Shown: positions 1-10,655, numbered from the stretch's first letter. The stretch: 64,000 bases of DNA from Zoroaster sp. YZ-2022 (GCA_029582265.1 CM055817.1:27894258-27958257); one strand, 5' to 3'. The notes: generated by a model from the sequence alone, not told the origin. Numbers and translations: made by a program.

Positions 1-2
1 GT

Positions 3-680
3 GCATATTTGACTTTTCTTCGGTTCAACAGAGATATCCAGGAGGTAATCCTCTTTGCTGATAACTGCAGTGCCCAAAACAAAAACTGGACGCTGTTTTC
101 AGCATTTCCTCGCATGGTTAACAATTCTTCCATTGGCATCACCTGTATATCTCTGAAGTACTTAGAACCTGGCCATACATTCATGGCGGCAGATAGTGTA
201 CACGGGTCCATCACCACCAAGTTGAAAAGCAAGAGCGAAGTTTATGATTTCCAAGACTATATCGAGCTCATAGAAAAGTCACGCAAGCAGCTAAAGTGTG
301 CAACTATCGATCACAAACAGATGTTCTTATTTGAACACCAGGCCAAGAAGACATCAGTACTTCTCAAGGATATCAAGGTCGTGCAGTTTAGGCGTGGCTC
401 CATACAAATGTTCTACAAGACATCTCATAATCAGGAAGACTTCTTGGAGCTAGGATTCCTAAAGAAGGTTTCTGCACGCGAATTGACAGTGAAAATGGAG
501 AATGGTGAAGACCCGCTAGCATCAGTTCCAGTGATGGAGAGACCTAGGGGCATATCTGCTTTGAAGAAAACTGACTTGATGACACTTGCCAGCATGATCC
601 CACGCTACAAGGCAGCTTTCTTTGAACAACTACTGGTAAATGACAAATCAGAGGACTTGGAAACTGTTGAAGAATATTAA
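3..680 (+). CDS. DUF7869-like protein, C-terminal part (5' end outside window)
   Basis: The frame is open from the window edge to a stop at 678-680, about 226 codons, and the true start lies upstream. Near the N-terminus of the visible part is the stretch LFADNCSAQNKNW. This matches the DNC(S)GQNKN signature I know from DUF7869 proteins, which are common in invertebrate genomes and have an RNase H-like, transposase-like look. The following residues (YLEPGHTFMAADSVHG) also fit: the family has a G-H-(T/S)-x(3)-D-x-H pattern here, and these Asp/His positions are candidate metal ligands. No introns are needed in this stretch, which favours a mobile-element or retrocopy origin. The downstream bases show no second exon. 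The biochemical function of the family is not established. I am fairly sure of the family and unsure of the role. Confidence 0.6.
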   Translation, partial: AYLTFLRFNRDIQEVILFADNCSAQNKNWTLFSAFPRMVNNSSIGITCISLKYLEPGHTFMAADSVHGSITTKLKSKSEVYDFQDYIELIEKSRKQLKCATIDHKQMFLFEHQAKKTSVLLKDIKVVQFRRGSIQMFYKTSHNQEDFLELGFLKKVSARELTVKMENGEDPLASVPVMERPRGISALKKTDLMTLASMIPRYKAAFFEQLLVNDKSEDLETVEEY

Positions 681-1597
681 CAGACTTACAATTTCGTGCA
701 GTGGCGTCCAGCGAATTTCAGTGTTATTACTTCCTGAATACAATCGCAGGCTATGGCAGACCTCGGTGAAAAAGTAGGAGAAAAGTAGGAATACTTGAAT
801 GCTTGCGATTGCTACTTTGACTTTTGGCAAAAGAACCTTGTTACTTGCAATGGAGCCTTCTCTACCAAAACAGTGGAATATGTTTGACACAATCTTTATT
901 TAGTGCTTTAAAAAAAGAAAATAATTTTTTTCAATTTGTTTTATCTAGAAATTAAGTATTCTTAAATTTAAGCTTTAAAATTGAAGTTTGCCAGAAGCCG
1001 TTTAAATGTACACGCCTCATAGAAGTGAGTCACACTAACCAAGCTTGCTTTGAAATGCACTCTTCATATTCATTTCAAATCAATTCGCACATTTTAAGTG
1101 TCATTAGCCTTCTTGAGACACAATGGAAGGGCGAGATTTGGTTTGATTAAATTTGTATACAAAAAGGTTTGACCCGAACCAAATAGCTCCCTCAAACTGT
1201 GTCCACCGTATCTCATGAAGGCTGTCTTCACTATATTCCTGCCTATTTTCTGGCACAATATCGTTGCTGTAAAAGTTGCTGTTCAGTAAATTTGTAATAC
1301 AACATGCACAATTCAAACCTCACACAGTTTATCTTAAGAAGAATTGTCTTTTTATGGACTAGCCAGTTGTTTGACTTGTAATTAATTGGTCCAACTTTAA
1401 GAAATGTGTAAAAATTTAACTTGAAAACTTACGATGAGTTACCATTTCCCCAGCTGTATGATGTGAGTATGAATTTAGCAAAACGGTTGTAGAAGCATGT
1501 CAACAGAGATGAATATAAGGGTCATGTGTGAGAATCCTTTGACGTTGAAGTTTTTATGTTGTTTGTTACATTGTGATGTTTATTTCACAAAATTGTA
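681..1597. other. No gene recognised
   Basis: AT-rich sequence following the DUF7869-like stop. Short open frames on either strand show no family motif. I see no repeat shared with the rest of the window. Confidence 0.5.
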
Positions 1598-1712
1598 CCA
1601 TCATCATCGACATCCCAGTCATCACCACCGTCACTGTCACCATCATATCATCGCCTACCACCACCACCACCACCAACATCCCCATCAACATCCCCCATCA
1701 CCACCATCGTCT
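1598..1712. repeat. CAT/CAC-rich simple repeat
   Basis: Degenerate trinucleotide tract of CAT, CAC and CAA units. It generates a histidine-rich open frame that I treat as an artefact of the repeat. Confidence 0.8.
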
Positions 1713-2540
1713 ACATCTTTGTTGATTTGTTTTTCAAATTGTATTTTTCATACAAGATGATATGGGTCCGTAACTGACTATTTCCGTTGTTTGTCAGTTT
1801 GACAATATAGTTTGTGGGAATAGTTGACCTTTTGTTTACAGGTAGGCCTATTTTTGGTCATAAAAGGGGAAATATGTTGAAGAGACGGGATATTTTTTCA
1901 GATCCTTGGTAGCAATACAATAGCTACATTGTAAGCTTTCATGCCTCATCAATTGCGGGCAATCAGTTGCAAGTACTGGTTCAATAGAAGTTAGAACCGG
2001 ATTGTCTCCTATCTTATTTTTGGATAATTGATGTTTTCCAAACAGTTGTAATGTGTCCATTTTGTATGAGTGGGTTCCTTCGTTGTGTTTATGTGATTTG
2101 TTCCTCTAATAAAGAGAGCAGATCATTAAGTGTTTCATCTGGTTTTTCAAAAAAAGCCAGATGTGACTGGCTCTGGCAAAACCCTAAACTTGGACCCAAT
2201 TTTCAAAAGTGACCTCCCAAATTTATTGTGAAACAATGTTACCAACAACGTTTCAGGATTTTCTTTTTCCATCAAAATGTAGAGAAAATGCTCTATATGG
2301 TAACATGGAAATCTCAAACTGACCCCTGGGGTCCCTGGGAGTGAGTTAGTTTCTCCCGAATGTTTTGAGCCTTTCTGAATGCAACAAATGGTTGTTTTGG
2401 AAATATTTCTGAGAGTATGTTGGTTTTGTTGTATCAGTGGCCAATGTTTGTTTCCTGCTTGTTTCACATCTTTTGTGGTTTACGAACGGATTATAAGTCG
2501 TTGTTTTGCTTATCTTTTGGTAATTTGTGAATCAGTTTGG
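1713..2540. other. No gene recognised
   Basis: No coding signature or internal repeat seen. The last four bases before the adjacent retroelement (CTAG, 2541-2544) are the left copy of its target-site duplication. Confidence 0.4.
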
Positions 2541-2544
2541 CTAG

Positions 2545-3025
2545 TGTAACACTTGAATGATGTTACCGGAGCTGGCCGATGTAGTTAGGAAAGTATATAG
2601 ATCTAGTGAAGACAAATAAGATACTCTGTGGAGACTTCTCTTTGGGCTAAATACAGGATTTTATTAATCGTACTGTAGGGCTATACAAAGAGGTACACTT
2701 GTACAGAGGTAGCGTAGAGTACAAGACAGGAATGCAAGACCGAACCAGAGGTTGATACATGGCATTTATATCTACACAAAACTAGTCACTGACATGATCA
2801 GTGAGTGTAATCTAATACTAGGGAAAAGACATACAATAGTATGGCCAGACAGCCAGTCTGTTGGACTGGACATAGGGGTGGCCATTAACAGGATTTATTA
2901 AGATTAATGGGTACTATAAGAAGGTGGACCTGTACATAAGTTAATTGGATAATAGGACACCTGTTTTCCGGTGTAATACTGTGTGGTCTGTAAGACTGTG
3001 TGGTCTTACAAGATTGTGGCTTACA
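2545..3025 (-). repeat. Complete 3' LTR of the Ty3/Gypsy element
   Basis: 481 bp, bounded by TGTAAC at the low-coordinate end and TTACA at 3021-3025. Positions ~2930-3025 recur at 5369-5465, which fixes the LTR edge. Confidence 0.88.
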
Positions 3026-3499
3026 TTACTTTCATCTGGGGGAAGAAAATGTCCTCATTTTCAAAACGTGAGAATTAAAATAAAACACAAGAATTAAGAA
3101 TTATGCTGATAAAATAATCCATGGGAAAGCGGAAATGGAAAACTAAATAAAAATAACTCAAACCATGCTTGCAAAACGAAAAATGTGGATACATGGACTA
3201 AGAATAAATCAAGGTTGAAAGTAAAAAAAATTAATTCAAAGAAACCTCATATAAAGCACATTTAAATCACCTGAAAGGCATTACGCAAACCAAAATGAAA
3301 TTATGTGAACAATGTAGTGAACAAACAAAATGTGGTAAGTGAACTGTTCAACAAATACATAAATACTGAACTTTATCCAGTGGTAAATAAAAGTAATAAA
3401 TTAAACCGAATAATAGAACGCAGGGCACTAAATATGTAGTAAAAGATAAAATACAATACAGCAGTTACATTATAGCATGATTATACTAAAAACAACAGG

Positions 3500-5321
3500 T
3501 CACCATTCCAATACAAACAGAGTAACAATCGACATGGTAAAAGGAATAAACCCGCACACTGGCACACCACAAATTACTGATTTAGAGATGTATATTGGCA
3601 GTATAGAATTACAGCTCCATGGTAAAACTGATGGACACAGTAAAACTGTGGGAAGGAATAAATATAACTGAACCTGAAGTCTAAGAATATTTAAATCGTT
3701 GAGGACGGTTGACAACTCTGCCGCTGCGTGTACGCTGCGCGTACGCTGCGCAGGGACTGGAGTTAGTGGGGATTGGTAGGGCGGGGATGGGCGTAATATG
3801 AATATTGGATCAGAAGGTGGGGGTGAGGGTGGGGGAGGGGCAGAATGCTGGGCCACAAGTGGAAGTGAACCAGAGAGAGCACTATAAGTGGGCAATGGGC
3901 AGGGATTGTTGGTCAGGGGCTGCGGCAGTGGCAGTAAACCACGGCTCTGGTCGATAGGAGAGATGTATGGTTTTAACCTGTTGTAGTGGATCCGTTGAGG
4001 TTTTGACTTGGGATCATGGATGTCAACAATGGTGTATGTAACTGGTGTGTCCTCATCAAAGGGGTGAAATGAAAGGACCTTATAGGGGCCTTTCCATCGA
4101 GGGGCTAGCTTTAGTCGGGATTTCGCTGGATCGTCCCGCCAAACCAATTGACCAGGTTGAAATGGCCGAAATTTTTCCTTTGAGTCATACCCATGTTTTT
4201 GGGAAGCACTGGCAAGATCTTGATTGGCTTTGGCATGAGCAAAAGCGGAGGTCAGACGAGATTTAATTGAGGTAGCATATGATTGTGGGGATGCATATTG
4301 TTGAGGAGAAGGGGATCCAAGAAGGATGTGAGCAGGAAGGCGAGGTTCCCTACCCTTGGCAAGATAAAATGGGGAATACCCAGTGGAGGAATGAACAGTA
4401 GAATTGTAGGCCAATTCTACTTGACGGAGAACATCGTCCCATTCACTAGTGGTGGATGTGGACAGATATTTGCACAGTTGGTCTTTCAAACTTCTATTAA
4501 AACGCTCCACCTGACCATCCGATTGTGGGTGATAAGGGGACGTACGGGTCTTTTTGATACCAAGTAGTTGACATAATTCATGAATGAGTGAACTTCCAAA
4601 TTGGCGCCCTTGATCCGTGTGGATAGTTTCTGGGATGCCATGTTCCGATATGTAATGGTCGAAAATACATTTGGCAACGGATTGGGCAGTTTGATCATGG
4701 AGTGGATATAAATTAACATACTTTGTGAATTGATCCATGATCACGAGAATGTAGCGATTATCTTTAGTAGTTGGGGGCAATTCAGTAATGTCGGCGAAGA
4801 CACGTTGAAACGGATGGTAAGATGTACATAATAGTCATTGGGGCTCTCGTTCGAGGAATGGGATTCCGACGGGACTCACAAACACGACAAGTCCGACAAT
4901 GCATATCAATGTCGCGACGGATGTAAGGCCAATAGCACAGAGGGATGGATCGCTGGAATGTCTTGTCCGAGCTAAAATGACCAGCAAGCCGATCACCATG
5001 GAGAAGGGATAACACAATGGACTGTAGTGAGTGTGGAACGATTACTTGATTCACACGAGGTTTACCGAAGGTTGGTTGTGAGCGGCGATATAATACACCG
5101 TCGATCATAAGTAGGTTATTGAAATCCAGACACAGCCGACGGATAGTACGAGAGCAATTACGTAATTGAGCACGGGACGGGCGGTTGCCAAGTGTGACCC
5201 AAGTTATGACTTGTTGAATATCAGGGTCCGATTGTTGTGCATTATTTAAATCATAACCCATGTCTGAAAGTTGAACGCAAACTCTACCATTAACAGAAGT
5301 ATCATGAGATTGCGATTGCAT
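3500..5321 (-). pseudogene. pol: Ty3/Gypsy pol fragment: H2C2 zinc finger plus integrase
   Basis: Two overlapping frames form one broken pol. The upstream frame (5321-4782) carries the integrase H2C2 zinc-binding module: GHFSSDKTF followed by CRTCRVC. The downstream frame (4780-3500) carries the RNase H-fold catalytic core: an Asp in VIMDQFTKYV, the second Asp in HTDQGRQF, and the Glu in SDGQVERFN. It ends with a GPY/F-type C-terminal module (APRWKGPYKVL). A frameshift near 4790-4830 separates the two. The integrase inserts retroelement cDNA into host DNA. All DDE residues are present but the reading frame is broken and the 5' two thirds of pol are deleted, so the copy should be inactive. A Pro/Ser-rich tail precedes the stop. 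Confidence 0.92.
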
Positions 5322-5368
5322 GATGGTAGGGGTCGGGGACGGGGGCGAAGAGGCCTTTGATTTAGGAG

Positions 5369-5465
5369 CCTGTACATAAGTTAATTGGATAATAGGACAC
5401 CTGTTTTCCGGTGTAATACTGTGTGGTCTGTAAGACTGTGTGGTCTTACAAGATTGTGGCTTACA
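5369..5465 (-). repeat. Truncated 5' LTR remnant
   Basis: 97 bp that duplicate the outer part of the LTR at 2545-3025, joined directly to pol sequence and followed by the CTAG target duplication. Confidence 0.88.
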
Positions 5466-5479
5466 CTAGTTAGCCAGTG

Positions 5480-6420
5480 ACACTTTATGTGTTACGTTGT
5501 TTATCTCAGCTAATAATTTTTTGTGAGAAATTTTGACGTATTTCTGTGAAATCGTCCTCATTGTTGGTGTTTCTAGCATATCGCAGAGTTTCTCAGTAGA
5601 TAAATGCTTTGAACACATGGGGTGGGTGTGATGGGGTTCTGTGTAGAAACTGGTACATGTATGTTTCCGTAGGTTTGGTGTACACTTTTGTGTCTAGTAT
5701 GCCACCATGTTTGGATATGATCAGCCTGTTGTACTATTTTATTTTCGAGATCGTATAATGTTATGTCACAAATTTCCGGACTGGCTGTTAAGCTAATTGC
5801 ACAACCGATTTTATTTCCAAATTGGAAACAATTTCTGTTGAGTATTACTTCCAGAAATTTGCGGATGTATTTGTTGATAAACTATGGATAGTTGGTTTGG
5901 TCGATGGCATTGCATACACAGTTTATTGCCTCAGTTTATTGCGGATATTTGTGTACATTTTAACAACATCAATACTTGTGATATTAAGACACATTTTGTG
6001 GAAATGTTATTCCTTCGAGTTTCTTCAGTATATCTGCTGTTTTGCGGACATATGCGGACATATGCGGTTACTACAGGGAGTAGAAAATGATCTTCCAACA
6101 AAGGGTGTGCCTGTTGGTGGGGTTTTGTGAATTCTCGGTAGAAAGTACTGTTGGAATGTGACATGCCTGTGACCTCGGATCGAGATATGCCTGAGTGTGT
6201 TTGTCGAGAGTGTGTTGTTTCGCATTTTGGTTTGGACATTATGAATTAAAAGGATGGTTTCTTGTGTAATATCTTGATCGAACTCGGTGTATTGCTCTGA
6301 TTCAAGATGTTTGTAATAATCCAACCTGTAGGTAGTCGGAGCGGTTCATAATGCAGTGCCTCTCCCTTTATCGTATGATTTGATCACGATTTCAGGGTTG
6401 TTCCTCAGATATTTGAGGGC
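5480..6420 (-). pseudogene. Penelope-like element reverse transcriptase, decayed
   Basis: Several - strand frames read in succession match Penelope-like RTs. Around 6364-6387 lies VIKSYDKG, the counterpart of the family's VIKPADKG block. It is followed by YYKHLESEQY, then FLPRIHKTP, the counterpart of the LPKIHK block, near 6120. Further on (about 5870-5500), in another frame, a stretch with the spacing of the FxF...G-x-A-x(3)-SPE...E palm region is visible (CFQFGNKIGC, then SPEICD). The YxDD catalytic motif is not recognisable. Multiple frameshifts and stops make this an old fragment. It adjoins the Gypsy target duplication, so the Gypsy element may have inserted into or beside it. Confidence 0.7.
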
Positions 6421-6742
6421 TGATAGTTCAGGGTTTTCATGTTCTTTTTCCGAGTTCTCAGACGAATGTGAGCAAGTTTATTTTGTGTGGCTTCCAAATA
6501 GTTTCAAGTGTTGCACTCTGTGTAGTTTTTGGATTCCAAGTGGATGGTGGTTTGAACAGATGAGTTTTGGAAGGTTTGTTATGTATCAGGAATTCAATTC
6601 TTATTCGTCAATTTCACTCAAAAGAGTTGAACGGGTTGGTTTAGCAGGAGTTGGAACAAAGTTTAAACCTTTACCCAGAGCATTTTTTTTTTTCAATTTG
6701 AGATAGTTTTGCTTTGGAAAGGTTTGTGATGAATTGTTCACT

Positions 6743-6830
6743 TTGTTCTACTAGTGTAGTCAGTAGACTATTTGTTCTACTAGTGTAGTCAGAAAACTAT
6801 TTGTTCTAGTAGTCAGTAGACTATTTTTGT
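6743..6830. repeat. Short tandem repeat, ~35-bp unit, about three copies
   Basis: TTGTTCTACTAGTGTAGTC followed by AGTAGACTATT recurs twice in full and once shortened. Confidence 0.75.
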
Positions 6831-7789
6831 ATTCTTTGGTTTTAGTCGAGCGTTCAAGTGAAAATTGTTTCATTTTCTGTTTTGATTGTGAACGTTTTGC
6901 TCTTTTCGTAAATTTCCGTTATGCCATAGTTGGTAGATAATTTAGTTATAAATAACATATACTTATATATTTGTATTATATTATTAATAAGATAGTTGGG
7001 TTGTCAAGTGGCACTTGTGTAAGTGGTCATGATTTGTGTTCCTTTTTATATATGTATTTATATGTATATATTTCATAACAAAACAACATGCTTAAAGGTA
7101 CAGTCTTACCTTGGTTATTTGGTTAATCCTTGTTACAAATATAAAAAATCCACTATACATGTATGCTAATCTGTCAATGGTTTTAAATGTAATATTCATT
7201 TACAATTATTTTAACTCATGATCAGTGCTTGATGTTGACTGAAACGATACAAAAAGTATCTCTAATATGCCTTAAATGGTGACAAATTTGAATTTTCAAA
7301 TGCCTGCAACACCTTTAATATCATATGAAAGAATTTCATAGTGTTACCAGAGTTAATAAATGTAGAAAAATGAAGCTCCATATCAGTTTCGTAATATTTT
7401 GACCTTTTCCATGCATACAGTATGCACATAATATGCTAAATATGGCATCAAACAGCTTTGTATTTGTTGACATATTTATAGGAGATCCTGAGAGTTTCAA
7501 AGATTGTACCCGAAAATGCGTATGGACTCCACAAGCTCACAGACTAAAATTTTAATAAAAAGATTTAAGAATTTTTCTTGCAAACGTGAACACTTATTGT
7601 GATGAAATTTTCACGGGTTAGTTTTAAAATTATTTCTTGAATACCAGAGGGTTGAAGTGAAGGTACATTCCCAAATACCAATGTTGGACCTTCACTTTTA
7701 TTACGTTGTGTCGTTGTTAAATTCTTGTCCAAGAAGGCTATAAATCAGTTGGCTGTGTTATGCAGACCCAGGGCTATCATCCATGTTAT
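6831..7789. other. No gene; possible MITE remnants
   Basis: AT-rich. TTAAAGGTACAGTCTTACC near 7093 and AAGGTACATTCCCAAATACC near 7661 resemble the ends of the TTTAAA-type MITE family seen complete at 12328-12632, so a decayed copy is possible. No upstream GGA exon was identified here. Confidence 0.35.
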
Positions 7790-7950
7790 TTAAAAGCAGA
7801 TTGGAGACATTTTTTTTCGAGGTCAAAAAAACAAAAAGTGCCTAATTTTTTTTTTTTTTTCAAATGCCTAATACTTGCTGGAGAGACGTAATAGAGTGCA
7901 GGGGTCTCAATTTTAGTACTTTGAATCAATTTTTTTTTTTATGCCTAAAA
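7790..7950 (+). repeat. Isolated monomer of the ~304-bp satellite
   Basis: Contains GAGACATTTTTTTTCGAGGT and then TACTTGCTGGAGAGACGTAA followed by AGAGTGC. These are diagnostic words of the satellite that forms the core of the palindrome at 15.6-19.6 kb. Only about half a unit is present, with internal poly-T expansion. Confidence 0.8.
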
Positions 7951-8031
7951 CTTGCTGGGTTAACATTTTGTTAACTTCCTCTGCAGAGTCTAAACTTGAT
8001 TCATTTACCCTTATGTGTGATTCTTATTCAG

Positions 8032-8142
8032 ATGGTGAGAGTTAATCTACAGCCACCATCAGCTACGGACCTACCAGCTTTTAATTCCGTTCTACCCCCA
8101 GCAGCAATTACTCAAGTCATGCTCATAGCAAACACACAGAAG
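8032..8142 (+). CDS. GGA: GGA clathrin adaptor, penultimate exon (GAE domain)
   Basis: A 37-codon phase 0-0 exon, with acceptor ...TTATTCAG at its left and donor AG|GTAGGT at its right. The translation contains LQPPSATDLPAFN and AAITQVMLIANTQK. These match the gamma-adaptin-ear (GAE) domain of GGA proteins, where QPPSGTxLPAFNP and AITQVxLLANPQK are conserved. GGAs are monomeric ARF-binding adaptors that recruit clathrin and accessory proteins at the trans-Golgi network, and the GAE domain binds acidic-phenylalanine motifs of accessory proteins. The QPPS and LPAFN words fit GGA better than the gamma-adaptin ear of AP-1. Earlier exons (VHS, GAT, hinge) are not visible and probably lie before the window. 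Confidence 0.88.
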
Positions 8143-8564
8143 GTAGGTAATATTGAGAAATGCTTGAGTACAGTGTAGAGTAGCTGTTTTAAAGGGAAGG
8201 TACAGCATTGGTAAATATCAGGTTATCAAATTAACCCTCTTACTATAGCTGAACTTTAGTGGCAAGTAGCTATAGTGATGAAAACCATTCAACTGACTGT
8301 GTTGACTGTGCACACTGGGGCATCTTTGATTGGTTTTCACTGTCATTTTTACCACCCTGATAAGGGTGATAAGGTTATATTACCGTTGCTGCTGCATAAA
8401 TGAGACAGTAATTTTCAGTCAAAGTATTCATCTTAAACTAGAACACCTATTCCATGCCCTGTTGAAAGTCTGTTCTGATCGTGACGATACTGTCCTTTTA
8501 AGGTATGAATCCAAATCTGTTGAGATAAAAACTCATTTGGAATTTCTTTTGCTTTGATCCACAG

Positions 8565-8654
8565 GAGAAAGTTCGACTCAAATGCAAGATTCAGTATACA
8601 ATCAACGATCAAGCGATTACTGATGTTGGCGAGGTAGATAAATTCACTGTTTAA
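8565..8654 (+). CDS. GGA: GGA clathrin adaptor, terminal exon
   Basis: Acceptor TTTGATCCACAG is followed by 29 codons and a TAA. The exon starts EKVRLKCKIQYTIN and ends GEVDKFTV-stop. It continues in frame from the preceding exon, giving the ANxQKEKVRL junction typical of GGA ear domains, and GEVDxF matches the family's GEVDQFP. Vertebrate GGAs continue with about ten more residues ending in a tryptophan-containing tail. Here the protein stops right after the last beta-strand region, so the C-terminus is short. A consensus AATAAA lies about 100 bp downstream. Confidence 0.86.
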   Translation, partial: EKVRLKCKIQYTINDQAITDVGEVDKFTV

Positions 8655-8756
8655 CAGTTATCCTATATCTGTGTAAAATCTGTTAATATATATAGAAATA
8701 TCACTCCTATAACACGCTGCACATATACTATTATTGTATAATTTGCATTAAAATAG

Positions 8757-8762
8757 AATAAA
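8757..8762 (+). promoter_or_regulatory. Polyadenylation signal for the GGA gene
   Basis: Canonical AATAAA 103 bp after the GGA stop codon, in AT-rich sequence. It is the first perfect hexamer downstream, so it is the likely 3' end signal. Confidence 0.5.
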
Positions 8763-9206
8763 ATGCTCTGTCAAATATGCTAGATTTATACTTCTGACTC
8801 AAAGTTGAAGGTGAATTTTTGTTATTCCTTAAAGTTATGACTTGAAAACATACGAACATTTATGGTTATATGCAGGGTACAGCATTGGAAATGTTGGCAA
8901 AACTGCTTCTCCATAATTATTTGCTTAATTTCTTTGAAACAAGATATACAATAACCAATCAATAATGGGTTTCAGCTCAATGTAGAATCTGCGTCATGTA
9001 AAGTGTGAAAAAGCATTCACAACTTTGACAGAATACACTTGGAGCAGAAAAGTTTCAATCTGGCAAATTTATGTAATTTTGCATACATTTTCCTCTGTAA
9101 TGAGAATAATTTGTCAGGTTGATTGTCACCTTTACTAACTTCACATCGAGTTAGCTTTCAGATAATTAAGTGGTTATCTTCTAACCAGGTAATTACTAGT
9201 GTAATA
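8763..9206. other. Intergenic, no feature
   Basis: Nothing recognisable apart from GGGTACAGCATTGGAAATG near 8876, a possible MITE-end relic. Confidence 0.35.
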
Positions 9207-9430
9207 TGTAAGTAAGACTTGTAAATGTAAGTAAGACTTGTAACTTTGCATGGTGAAAAAGGATAAGTAAAGGCTGTTTACGGTCAGTATTCTCTGATCG
9301 TCTTCAGGAGAATCAGAGCATACTGATCGAAACATTGAGTTGTAACCAGTCGGTTCTTTTCAGAACTATTTACTACTCAAAAGAGAATGTCTACATGGTG
9401 TCACCGCAAACACTCTTTACTTATTATTTA
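9207..9430 (+). mobile_element. Penelope-like element 3'-end fragment
   Basis: Contains CTGATCGAAACATTGAGTTG, TTCTTTTCAGAACTATTTACTACTC and GGTGTCACCGC. This is the reverse orientation of the terminal sequence that directly follows the GIY-YIG region of the element at 50.2-52.0 kb. No coding part is attached. Confidence 0.65.
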
Positions 9431-10064
9431 AATGATCATGTGGTCTCAATTAGCCAACCAAAATCCCAGTTAACCAGTCAGATTTATTGAGTAGCTTGCA
9501 TGTGCGTAAAATACCTGCATTAAGCCCTATAAGCTTATTAAGCATACTTCTCTCTGGCTTTGTCAGACATTTTTCATTGGGGAGTCGGGTCAAAAACTAA
9601 TTGGGCTACTTGTTTTCAAGGAAAATTGTGAATTTTCTTACACAAAAGGTTATTTGTTTTGAATTAATAACAGTTGTGAAATACATGTATGGTTTATTTC
9701 CAAACTTTCCGAATAATACAACAATTTTGCGAATGTGGAATGGGACAAGGCAACACATGTGACAACATGTGAATACGCCCCTATTCTGGAAGTTTTCAAG
9801 TGATTTTAGTCATGATGGGTGTTGTTAAACATACTCGCCCCATGAAACCTCTCGTGGCAGCAGATGCCAGTCGGAAAACTGAAAATACTGAAAAACTGAA
9901 AAAAGAAAATACATTTACTTGCCATAAAAAAAAGGATACCTACCAAACTCCATGCATAGTATGTGATATTTTTATCGTTAACTTGTTTAAAAATTATGCT
10001 TAGCAATAAGATTGCTGAGCAAAATTTACCTGTAATTTTCTTTTGATAATTTGTTTATTCAGCT

Positions 10065-10374
10065 TTAACCCTAACCCTGCCAGACGCAGCAGAGTGCATC
10101 AGCTGGAAAAGTCTGATGCACTTTGATGGATTCAGCTGTCAACACCAGTGCATAAGCAGCCAAGCCTGTTTCTATTGAGAGCTGGTCCCATTAAACAATG
10201 CCAGAGTTGTATTCTGCTGCGTTTGGTGACCACAGACTCTGAGGCAGTTCGGCCTTGAGATTTGTTAACAGATGGATCTTGTTGCACTTGGCAGCCAAGT
10301 CACTTTGATAAACGATGCACTCTGTTGCGTCTGGCAGGGTTTCTAGCCAAAATACCCTGGAGGGTTAGGGTTAA
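10065..10374. mobile_element. TTAA-flanked MITE with telomere-like ends
   Basis: 310 bp. The left end is TTAACCCTAACCCTGCCAGA and continues CGCAGCAGAGTGCATC. The right end is its imperfect inverse, GATGCACTCTGTTGCGTCTG...GGGTTAGGGTTAA, with about 25 extra bases near the tip. TTAA termini are those used by piggyBac-type elements. No ORF. Confidence 0.75.
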
Positions 10375-10519
10375 TCCCTGATATATGTTACTTAAAACTT
10401 AGTAAGCCTACATTTAAATAAAATAGTTTCCTTATATTTTAACAACTTATTTTTTAACTCCCTTGTTTGACGAGGACTTCTAATAAGGGTAACTCAGCCC
10501 AATTAGAAGGTATAAGTAT

Positions 10520-10655
10520 GGGGAAGTTAAGTAAGACTAATTGCGGTGACACCATGTGAAATTCTCTATTGAGTAGTAATTAGTTCTGGAAAGAACTGGA
10601 GGTTATATCTCGACGTTTCGATCAGTATGCTCTGATCGTCCTCAGGAGAACGGGG
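10520..10655 (-). mobile_element. Penelope-like element 3'-end fragment, inverted to the 9.2 kb copy
   Basis: TAAGACTAATTGCGGTGACA through CTCGACGTTTCGATCAGTAT and CTGATCGTCCTCAGGAGAAC. The same segment, in the same orientation, is at 50,213-50,320 attached to an RT/GIY-YIG ORF, and it is inverted at 9.2-9.4 kb. Confidence 0.7.

Larger units (their letters stand above)
2545..5465 (-). mobile_element. Ty3/Gypsy LTR retrotransposon, internally deleted
   Basis: The element reads on the - strand. A full 481-bp 3' LTR occupies 2545-3025. Only the outer 97 bp of the 5' LTR remain at 5369-5465, and the match between the two is essentially exact. The ends are TGTAA and TTACA. A 4-bp CTAG target duplication flanks both sides (2541-2544 and 5466-5469). 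Between the LTRs only the zinc-binding and integrase end of pol survives: gag, protease, reverse transcriptase and RNase H are absent. The junction at about 5368, where LTR sequence jumps straight into pol, is therefore an internal deletion that also removed most of the 5' LTR. Near-identical LTR remnants suggest a fairly recent insertion. Confidence 0.9.

Noticed and set aside
1497..1760. Histidine-rich ORF
   Set aside because: Produced by a CAT/CAC simple repeat, with no start context, splice sites or homologous motif.
10065..10100. Interstitial telomere
   Set aside because: Only two CCCTAA words are present, and they are part of the inverted end of a MITE, not a tandem telomeric array.
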